Positions 27,408-33,437 of a DNA stretch of 33,437 bases are shown piece by piece. The position numbers and the translations under genes are program-made. The DNA is from Candidatus Peribacteria bacterium (GTDB lineage: Bacteria > Patescibacteriota > Gracilibacteria > Peribacterales > Peribacteraceae): the NCBI GenBank assembly GCA_009691405.1, contig SICN01000011.1, positions 1 through 33,437 of the forward strand. The letters are read 5' to 3'. How positions within the stretch are numbered: the stretch's first letter is position 1; the number at the start of each line of letters is the position of its first letter. The notes beneath the pieces were generated by a model that saw nothing but the letters and a program-made list of their open reading frames with translations, was not told the origin of the DNA and searched no databases.

Positions 27408-28466
27408 ATGTCTTCCACTCCCGCCGAATTCGTCAAAGAGTTGATCCAAAGCGTCGATAAAAAAGGCAGGCAGGTCTACTGCGATACGGTCGAGGATTCT
27501 CCGAAAGTCACTGGCAGGAAGGGCAGGATTGCGGCTCTCAATCTTCGTATTCTCAAAGGCATCACTCAATTGCGTCTGACGGAAGCCATGTTGACAAGGT
27601 ACGGGCTTGCGACTGCCGATACGAAGATCTTCGATTGCGGTGCGGCGATTGTTCGCAAAGTAGGTGGCGATTGGAAGCGCTATTCGGGCAAGGATTCTCC
27701 TCATCCGACTCGAATTTTCTCGGATTACGACTCCCCTTCCTCCGCATTCTCTCTTTGGTCGCAGGGTGACGATGGCAAAACCCTCACGGAGAGAAAATCG
27801 TTTGCGGCATCTTCCCTCAGCCCGAGAAAAGGCGACATCGTGACTGCAAAATTCGGTGTGGATACGTTACTGCAAGGAGTTTTGGAAGGAGGTGCGGTTA
27901 CGGAGCACATTCGTCAGTGCCTGAGTGATTTCGAAGACGATGTTACGAACATCGGCATTCTTCTCAGGCATCCTGCGTTCCATCGGGCTTCGGATACGAG
28001 AAACGTTCCGCAAAGCAACATCGACACGCTTTACTCCGACGGTGCGCAGATTCATGCGATCAACAGACGCACCGTCGTCGAATGGCAGAACGCTCTGATG
28101 AAGCAGGGCGAACAGAAACTGCGCAGCTATCGTGCAGGAATTGAAATTGACGGCGAGGCGGAGATGAATCCGAACGTCGAAGATCGTGTCGCGGAGATCG
28201 ACATTCGGACGCAGAACGACGGAACGATCCCCATGAACTTCGCGAGTCTCACGCCGCGTTGTCTCGTCACGCAACGAGATGTGTTGACCGGAGCAATCCG
28301 AGGAGAGCCCAAACAGTGGCTCAAAACGTATCGTCCTCTCCGTCCGAAAGACGGGGTTGCCACGATGGGAGCGAATGTCGATGTCAGTCCGGAATACCAC
28401 GGCGCGATTATTCGAGTCGGTGACAGATTTACGGTCAGCTCTGAGAAGACGCAGTGGAGTCAGTAG
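27408..28466 (+). CDS. MOSC domain protein
   Basis: 352 residues from the ATG at 27408. The N-terminal 170 residues show no known family. From about 185 the MOSC pattern appears: the phrase DVTNIGILLRHPAFHRASDT, then LRSYRAGIEIDGEAEMN, then MNFASLTPRCLVTQRDVLTG with the conserved Cys, WLKTYRPLRPKDGVATMGAN, and the closing GAIIRVGDRFTV. MOSC domains occur in molybdenum-cofactor sulfurases and in YcbX/YiiM, where the Cys transfers sulfur or binds the cofactor. No Moco synthesis gene is in the window. It is probably read with the STAS-like gene, or from a TTCAAT box at 27396-27401. Confidence 0.75.
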   Translation: MSSTPAEFVKELIQSVDKKGRQVYCDTVEDSPKVTGRKGRIAALNLRILKGITQLRLTEAMLTRYGLATADTKIFDCGAAIVRKVGGDWKRYSGKDSPHPTRIFSDYDSPSSAFSLWSQGDDGKTLTERKSFAASSLSPRKGDIVTAKFGVDTLLQGVLEGGAVTEHIRQCLSDFEDDVTNIGILLRHPAFHRASDTRNVPQSNIDTLYSDGAQIHAINRRTVVEWQNALMKQGEQKLRSYRAGIEIDGEAEMNPNVEDRVAEIDIRTQNDGTIPMNFASLTPRCLVTQRDVLTGAIRGEPKQWLKTYRPLRPKDGVATMGANVDVSPEYHGAIIRVGDRFTVSSEKTQWSQ

Positions 28467-28474
28467 ATCCAGAC

Positions 28475-28503
28475 TTTGCAGGAGGAAGACGGATCGCTAG
28501 AAT
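28475..28503 (+). promoter_or_regulatory. promoter of tRNA-Phe
   Basis: TTTGCA (28475-28480), 17-bp spacer, TAGAAT (28498-28503). Start predicted at about 28510, six bases before the tRNA, the same arrangement as for tRNA-Ala. Confidence 0.55.
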
Positions 28504-28515
28504 GGGAATAGCCGT

Positions 28516-28590
28516 GGCCCGGTAGCTCATTGGTAGAGCGCTGCCCTGAAGAGGCAGGCGTAGGCAGTTCGATTCTGCCCTGGGCCACCA
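28516..28590 (+). tRNA. tRNA-Phe (GAA)
   Basis: 75 bases with encoded CCA. Acceptor GGCCCGG/CTGGGCC with one G-U pair, discriminator A. D arm GCTCATTGGTAGAGC. Anticodon GAA (28548-28550) in stem CTGCC/GGCAG with loop CTGAAGA. T arm GGCAG TTCGATT CTGCC. All canonical tertiary positions are present. Confidence 0.95.
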
Positions 28591-28595
28591 CACTA

Positions 28596-30161
28596 CTATT
28601 TGAGTCGGTTCAATTTTTGCAATGCCTCAGTATCCTTCGGATTCAGTCGCACTGCTTCGAGGAAAGCCGACCTCGCTTCTTTTCTTTTTCCCATTTGTTC
28701 GAAACATACTCCGAGGTTGAAGTAGATATCGCTTACGATCGGATTCAAGACCGCTGCTTCGCTGAGTACCTCGATCGCTTGCTGCCACTTCTTTTCGTTT
28801 ATCAGGCGTGCTCCGAGATTGTTGAGTGCGATCGCTTCGTTGATTTTCATATCGGTCGTGTCATGAATGCCTCGCGCAAGACGAAACTCGCTTGCCGCAG
28901 TTTCAAACTCGCTTCGCTCGAGCGCATCGAGTCCCAGATTGCTGTGAGCGACATACGAATTCGGGTAGAGAGAAAGAACTGATGCATAGAGCGTTCGATT
29001 GTTTCTCCACGTCAGACTACGCCGGTTCGTTTGGAATCCGAATGTGGTGATGAGGAGGAGCCCCGTAAGCGTGAGTGCTGTCTTCTGCTTCTGCGTAATT
29101 TTCTCTCGGAGCAAGCGCAGTAGATACGCCATGATCAAGAGAAGACCGATCGACGGAACGTACGCGTATCGGTCCGATGCGACGTAGAGATCGGTGCCGC
29201 GCTCGATATTCGGAAGCGATGGAACGAGCATCACGAGGAAGATGCCGATCCCAGTTGCTATCATCTTCGTTGCGCGGCGATTGATGAAGACGAGTAAGCC
29301 CAAGAGCACGAGTGCGACGATTGGCATGAAAATGCCGGGATCCATCACACTGATCGTTTTGGAGTACGGATAGAGAAGTGACAGGTCGTGAGGAAGCAGA
29401 AATTGCGTCAGCGTGAATAGGATCGTCTTCGGAGCCATCAATGCTTTCTGCATGATCGTCGTATGAGCGATGGCTGCAGATTTTCCAATGAAGGCAATGA
29501 TGATGAAGACGAATGAAAGCATTGCGTACGGAATCTTGTCGATGATGTTTCTCTGCGTGAGTGTACCAAGGCGTTGCCAATCGATGAGAAGCAGCGCAAG
29601 TGGCAGAAATACGATGCTGACTTTTGACAGAAGACCGAGCGCGAACAGTGTGATTGACAACGTCTTCCATCGCCTGCCGACATTCCCCTGCTTTGTCGCA
29701 GGCAGATACGTCGCAATCGAAGCGAAGCAGAAAAATCCTGAGAGAAGATCCTTGCGAGCCGAAGCCCAGAGAACGGCTTCTGCATTCTGCGGGTGCACGG
29801 CGAACAAAAGACCGCAGAAGACTGCGAACCAAGTGTTCTTCAGAAGCAAGAAGATGATCCATGCGACGAGGAGGGAGCTGAGCGTGTGTAGGAGCAGGTT
29901 GTCGAGGTGAACGAGTGCAGGATTCAGTCCTGCAATGTCATATTCCGCCTGATAACTGAGAAGCGTGAGAGGGATATAGAGCTCAGGATCGTAGCTTGTG
30001 AATGCCTTGCGCATGTTTTCGACGCTCAGTCCTCTGACAATCGGATTTTCGAGAATCAGAGGCTTGTCATCGAGATTGATGAAATCGTTTCGAAGTGACT
30101 GACCGTACACGACCAATGTCATGAGCAGAAAGCCAACCGGAATGAGCCAGAGTTTTCTCAT
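28596..30161 (-). CDS. TMTC-like membrane glycosyltransferase with C-terminal TPRs (paralogue 1)
   Basis: 521 residues. A GT-C type membrane region of about 10 spans occupies 1-375. The first loop carries the acidic pair FINLDDKPLILENPIV, then YDPELYIPLTLLSYQ, HLDNLLLHTLSSLLVAW, and FAVHPQNAEAVLWASARKDLL. These are hallmarks of the TMTC/DUF1736 group, whose animal members O-mannosylate cadherins. TPR units follow from about 400 (SYVAHSNLGLDALERSEFETA, EAIALNNLGARLINEKKWQQA, SDIYFNLGVCFEQMGKRKEA). It probably moves a sugar from a lipid carrier to a surface acceptor. TAAGAT at 30168-30173 sets transcription start on the ATG. Paralogue 2 lies one gene upstream. Confidence 0.82.
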   Translation of the reverse strand: MRKLWLIPVGFLLMTLVVYGQSLRNDFINLDDKPLILENPIVRGLSVENMRKAFTSYDPELYIPLTLLSYQAEYDIAGLNPALVHLDNLLLHTLSSLLVAWIIFLLLKNTWFAVFCGLLFAVHPQNAEAVLWASARKDLLSGFFCFASIATYLPATKQGNVGRRWKTLSITLFALGLLSKVSIVFLPLALLLIDWQRLGTLTQRNIIDKIPYAMLSFVFIIIAFIGKSAAIAHTTIMQKALMAPKTILFTLTQFLLPHDLSLLYPYSKTISVMDPGIFMPIVALVLLGLLVFINRRATKMIATGIGIFLVMLVPSLPNIERGTDLYVASDRYAYVPSIGLLLIMAYLLRLLREKITQKQKTALTLTGLLLITTFGFQTNRRSLTWRNNRTLYASVLSLYPNSYVAHSNLGLDALERSEFETAASEFRLARGIHDTTDMKINEAIALNNLGARLINEKKWQQAIEVLSEAAVLNPIVSDIYFNLGVCFEQMGKRKEARSAFLEAVRLNPKDTEALQKLNRLK

Positions 30162-30196
30162 GTTCCTATCTTACCTCACTGTGCTCGGAGGTCGCT

Positions 30197-30850
30197 TCAC
30201 CATCGCAAAAGAGTGCCGCGTGCATCCAGTGGCAGACCCGAACCGGTAAACGCCGGCGGTGCATGTCGGAGCACATCGAGCACTGCCTTGATTCTCGCGA
30301 GTGGCTCTCGCCATTCGCTGCGAAATGATTGCTCTGCACTCAGCGGCACTCTGGATGCACTGAAGCCGACTGCATCGAGCCCAATGCTGCGTGCGATGAA
30401 CAGTGCTCTCGGAAGATGAAAATCCTGGCTGGCGATGATGACAGAGGGCAGAAAATAAACATTCTTGGCTCGATACAGGCTGTCGTAGGTCGAAAACCCC
30501 GCATGATCGAGGAGGATTGCTCCGGATGCAACGCCGTGACGCATCAAGTACTTTCGCATCGCCGTTGCCTCATCGTAGTAGCGACTGCTGTAATCACCCG
30601 ATACCAATATTTTCCCTCCCTTCTTCGATTGGTATAGAAGAATTGCAGCGTCGAGTCGCTGTGCAAGAATTCCGGAAACCTCTCCCGCATAGATTCTCGC
30701 ACCCGGCACGAGAATCGCCTCGGCAGTCGGTGTGGTAGCCGGATCGACATGGATCCTTGGTTGCGACAAGAGGACAATCCATCGATCGATGACGACCAAA
30801 AGCAAAAGTGAGACGACAATCGCCAATGCTATTGTTCGTAGGAACTTCAC
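30197..30850 (-). CDS. SanA/YdcF-like DUF218 membrane protein
   Basis: 217 residues. One N-terminal membrane anchor (TIALAIVVSLLLLVVIDRWIV) is followed by the DUF218 fold: AEAILVPGARIYAGEVSGILAQRLDAAILLY, KILVSGDYSSRYYDEATAMRKYL, LDHAGFSTYDSLYRA, and IIASQDFHLPRALFIARSIG. SanA-type proteins affect envelope permeability, and relatives are proposed to act on lipid-linked sugars. The start codon is GTG at 30850; TAGAAT at 30857-30862 puts transcription start exactly on it. It sits between the two TMTC-like genes, which supports an envelope or glycan role. Confidence 0.85.
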   Translation of the reverse strand: MKFLRTIALAIVVSLLLLVVIDRWIVLLSQPRIHVDPATTPTAEAILVPGARIYAGEVSGILAQRLDAAILLYQSKKGGKILVSGDYSSRYYDEATAMRKYLMRHGVASGAILLDHAGFSTYDSLYRAKNVYFLPSVIIASQDFHLPRALFIARSIGLDAVGFSASRVPLSAEQSFRSEWREPLARIKAVLDVLRHAPPAFTGSGLPLDARGTLLRW

Positions 30851-30859
30851 ACGTTCATT

Positions 30860-32758
30860 CTAGCGGACGATGCCGTCTTCTTTCATCCTGTACAGAAGTT
30901 CGAGGGCCGTCGGATTGCTCTGATCGATCTGAAGTGCTTTCTTGAGAGTTTGAGCGGCTTCATCAATCGCTTTCCTCTCGTAGAGTAGCACCGCAAGGGT
31001 GGAGAGGGAATCTGCATCATTTGCGTTCACTGCGATCACTTTCCGCAGAAATAGTTCGCTCTCGTCATTTTGTCCGAGCATCTTAAGAGCAAGTGCAAGA
31101 TTGTACGAAGACTCGACGAAATCTGGCTTCAATTCGATCGCCTTTCGCAGAATCACTTCGGCGTTGCTCCAATCGTTGAGCTGCAGATACACCCCGCCGA
31201 GATTATTGTAAGCATTCAGGTACTGCGGATTCGTTTCGATTGTTTTTCTGTACCAGGAAACCGCTTCGACAAGCTTTCCCTGCTTTTGTTCGATTTGACC
31301 CAGACCGTATGCACTGTCTGCGATCTCGGGATCCGAGAGCATGACCGCTCTGTAGATTGTCTCTGCTTCGGCGAAGTTTTTCTTGCGCACGAATGCAGCC
31401 GCAAGGTTCACTTTCGTTTTTGCATCGGAGTGCAATTCCAGAGCACGGCGGAATGATGCGATTGCCGCATCGATCTCTCCCGAAGTCAGCTGCTCCATTC
31501 CAAGATTGTTGTGCGCGGCTCTCGAATTCGGATAGTGTGCAAGTACGTTCTCGTAGAGAGTTGTGCTGTTTTGCCAGATCGCAGTCTGTTGTTGTGTGAG
31601 TGCGCCAAACGTAAGCAAAGCGCAGATTATTGCCGCAGCGACGACCATTCTACGCGAAGACACGGATCGCATGTTCGTCGCACTTCGAAGCCAGAAGTCA
31701 GCAGATGTCCCGATGAGCACAAGAAGTCCGACCATCGGAATGTATGCGTAGCGATCGGATGCGAAATACACATCTCCCCCCTTCGCAAAATTCAGAAATG
31801 TCGGCAGCAACGTCGCAAGGAAGAAGAGCATGCCGAAGGATGCCATGCGATTTCTATTCCTGAGGTAGTAAGCCGCACCGAGAAAGAGGATGACGAGTAC
31901 GAGAGGTATCGCAAAATCGGACGACAGGATCGTGATCGGATCCATGTAAGGATAGGTGACCGAAAGATCCGTTGGCCAGAGAAACTTTTGGACATAGAAC
32001 ACTGTGCTCTTGCAAGCCATCAGAATTTTTTGCAGCAAGGTCGATGAAACAAGATTCTCCGTTTTTCCGAAAATACCGATGATGCCGAAGATCACTGCAA
32101 AGAGCACGTACGGAATTTTCTCAAGCAATCTTTTTTTGCTCATTCCCCGCCCTTGCACATCATCGATAAGCAGAAGAACGACAGGCAGTGTCACCACCAT
32201 GACTTTCGATAGAAGTCCAAGTACAAAAAAGAACACTGACATCCAAAAAAGTTTGCGGCTCTCTTTCATCGTCGCGTACAGATAACTCACGATTGATGAA
32301 AAGAAAAAGAACGTGGAGAGAACGTCTTTTCTCGCAGACGCCCAAAGCACTGCTTCGCTGCCGAGGGGATGAATGGAAAAAAGCAATCCAAGACCGATGG
32401 CGAGCCATCCATTCTCGAGAAGCAAGAAGAGAAACCACGCAACCAGCATTGCATTCGCCGTATGAAAGAGAAGATCAGTCAGATGGTACGCAAACGGGTT
32501 GAGTCCGCCGATTGCGTGACTGATCTGATACGAGACGAATGTGAGAGGAATGTAGAGTTCGGGATCGTACGAAGTGAATGCAGCTTTGATTGTGTCAGCA
32601 TTCATCGCGACAACGATCGGGTTATCGGTGATCAATCCATTGTCATCAAGCGTTACAAATTGGTTCGAGAGAGAAGATCCATACGCAGTAAAACTCACTG
32701 AGAGAAAGAGCAGCGCCACAAGACAGAGCCGTGAAGGAGACGGAAGAGGGGGAAGCAC
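30860..32758 (-). CDS. TMTC-like membrane glycosyltransferase with C-terminal TPRs (paralogue 2)
   Basis: 632 residues, GTG start at 32758. It has the same plan as paralogue 1: FVTLDDNGLITDNPIV, YDPELYIPLTFVSYQ, HLTDLLFHTANAMLVAW, LFSIHPLGSEAVLWASARKDVL, and FASDRYAYIPMVGLL. The TPR tail is longer (about six units against three): SRAAHNNLGMEQLTSGEIDAA, LNAYNNLGGVYLQLNDWSNA, FVESSYNLALALKMLGQNDE, and others. The membrane halves of the two proteins match closely in motif order, so they are products of a duplication with different TPR lengths. TAGGAT at 32766-32771 gives a start one base before the GTG. Confidence 0.82.
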   Translation of the reverse strand: MLPPLPSPSRLCLVALLFLSVSFTAYGSSLSNQFVTLDDNGLITDNPIVVAMNADTIKAAFTSYDPELYIPLTFVSYQISHAIGGLNPFAYHLTDLLFHTANAMLVAWFLFLLLENGWLAIGLGLLFSIHPLGSEAVLWASARKDVLSTFFFFSSIVSYLYATMKESRKLFWMSVFFFVLGLLSKVMVVTLPVVLLLIDDVQGRGMSKKRLLEKIPYVLFAVIFGIIGIFGKTENLVSSTLLQKILMACKSTVFYVQKFLWPTDLSVTYPYMDPITILSSDFAIPLVLVILFLGAAYYLRNRNRMASFGMLFFLATLLPTFLNFAKGGDVYFASDRYAYIPMVGLLVLIGTSADFWLRSATNMRSVSSRRMVVAAAIICALLTFGALTQQQTAIWQNSTTLYENVLAHYPNSRAAHNNLGMEQLTSGEIDAAIASFRRALELHSDAKTKVNLAAAFVRKKNFAEAETIYRAVMLSDPEIADSAYGLGQIEQKQGKLVEAVSWYRKTIETNPQYLNAYNNLGGVYLQLNDWSNAEVILRKAIELKPDFVESSYNLALALKMLGQNDESELFLRKVIAVNANDADSLSTLAVLLYERKAIDEAAQTLKKALQIDQSNPTALELLYRMKEDGIVR

Positions 32759-32776
32759 TGAATCTATCCTACCTCT

Positions 32777-33437
32777 CTACTGCCCCGATTTACACCCGCA
32801 ACGGAATACTCGCAGTGCTTTTGTGAACGGCAGCAATTTCATGAAGACTCGGAGGTCGGCAAACCTTCGAAGAATCCATCCCCAGTATCCAGTGATGATT
32901 CTTTCATTCTTCACATACAAAGCCCACTTATTTCCAATGGGGACCCTGGTGATCGGAGCGGATGGCGCATAGGTGGGCAGCGCCTGATCTTTCATCTTTG
33001 CTTCAATCACCTCTGCGACGAAGTTTGCGTCGTAGAGCGCTGTCTGCGCCATTCCGCTGTAGGCAGTTGCCGCACCGTCGCCGATTACGAATATGTTTTT
33101 CTGTCCGACTGCCTCCAGAAGACCGTCGACGCTCACTCTTCCTTTTTGATCGACACTCATCCCGACAGTTTCTTGAAGCAGAGGATGCCCCCGGACTCCT
33201 GCCGTCCAGATGACGGTGCTTGTCGAAATTTCACCGTCACGTACGAAAATTTTCTCACCCTCTTCTTTTTGTAGGCACTGGTTCAAGAGAACATTGACTC
33301 CGAGCGATCGTAGCCTCTCCTCCGCGATACGAGAAGCTCTCTCTGGTAAATTTTTGAGAATGCGATCTTGGCATTCGAGAAGATCAATGTGAAGAAGCGT
33401 CGGATCGAGACCGTGTTTGCTTGCAAGCATGCGAGCA
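32777..33437 (-). CDS. type II NADH dehydrogenase, C-terminal part (5' end outside the window)
   Basis: About 219 codons are visible, reading in frame through the window edge, so the true start lies beyond 33437. Motifs: ILKNLPERASRIAEERLRSLGVNVLLNQ (the second Rossmann unit's end), STVIWTAGVRGHPLL, then the FAD-binding KNIFVIGDGAATAYSGMAQTALYDANFVAEVI. A membrane-associating C-terminus (YWGWILRRFADLRVFMKLLPF) follows. NDH-2 oxidises NADH and passes electrons to quinone without pumping protons. A related ferredoxin or sulfide:quinone reductase is possible, but the A-x-x-T-A-x-x-A-x-x-A..A block favours NDH-2. It ends 18 bases before the TMTC-like gene. Confidence 0.85.
   Translation of the reverse strand, partial: ARMLASKHGLDPTLLHIDLLECQDRILKNLPERASRIAEERLRSLGVNVLLNQCLQKEEGEKIFVRDGEISTSTVIWTAGVRGHPLLQETVGMSVDQKGRVSVDGLLEAVGQKNIFVIGDGAATAYSGMAQTALYDANFVAEVIEAKMKDQALPTYAPSAPITRVPIGNKWALYVKNERIITGYWGWILRRFADLRVFMKLLPFTKALRVFRCGCKSGQ

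Overview
The window looks like a chromosomal segment of a Patescibacteria (Candidate Phyla Radiation) bacterium, perhaps of the Peregrinibacteria/Peribacteria kind. This is inferred from the compact layout, roughly even base composition, many short lipoproteins and lineage-restricted small proteins, and the family mix (Gmad2 lipoprotein, PH-domain membrane protein, TMTC-like glycosyltransferases, Cys-rich membrane protein). Standard code 11 fits: TGA acts as a stop for lepB, dnaK and obg. No phage, IS element, CRISPR array or rRNA was found. The genus cannot be fixed from this sequence alone.

Layout. 1-2300: a chimeric gene scar (response-regulator head joined to an MsrB tail), a Met-rich lipoprotein, pth, and a PH-domain membrane protein flanked by two copies of an AT-rich palindromic repeat. 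2276-4492: lepB-secE-nusG (export and transcription), a decayed second copy of the nusG 3' end, and an exported protein. 4495-11391: murJ, a long purL, a PEGA-type secreted protein, murC with tRNA-fMet directly upstream, an FtsB/DivIC-like protein and rpmA. 11400-13910: a GIY-YIG nuclease, tRNA-Ile(UAU) in a cluster of GCGAAG repeats, and an unrecognised two-gene unit whose second protein carries tandem repeats. 13922-19066: a PhyH dioxygenase, a Gmad2 lipoprotein, a CCA-adding enzyme, a small DUF5678-like protein, an endonuclease IV-like TIM barrel and gap. 19020-23936: a Tat-signal-like protein and a small protein fired from one symmetric bidirectional promoter, dnaK under a CIRCE-type operator, obg and an odd tRNA-Ala. 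24113-25385: a more AT-rich patch with a Cys-rich membrane protein and two tiny genes, one frameshifted. 25433-33437: a BaiN/HI0933-type flavoprotein, a STAS-like protein, a MOSC protein, tRNA-Phe, two TMTC-like glycosyltransferases with TPRs around a SanA/YdcF-like protein, and the C-terminal part of a type II NADH dehydrogenase that runs off the window.

The strongest window-wide signal is regulatory. Shine-Dalgarno sequences are nearly absent. Twenty genes on both strands have a TANNNT -10 hexamer placed so that transcription should start 0-5 nt from the start codon, and for sixteen of them 0-1 nt. This points to largely leaderless mRNAs. Exceptions with a real leader (dnaK, the 12139 unit, the 20144/20247 pair) are the ones that also carry operator-like palindromes or a special promoter. 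All four tRNA genes encode CCA.

Other points for follow-up: the symmetric TTGACA...GATTATAATC...TGTCAA promoter; the CIRCE variant embedded in the dnaK promoter; the nusG tail duplication; a tRNA-Ala with an apparent compensatory A19-U56 pair; an initiator tRNA with A29-U41; and a 95-bp exact intragenic repeat. Promoters were read by eye and families were assigned from remembered motifs. No search or folding program was run.
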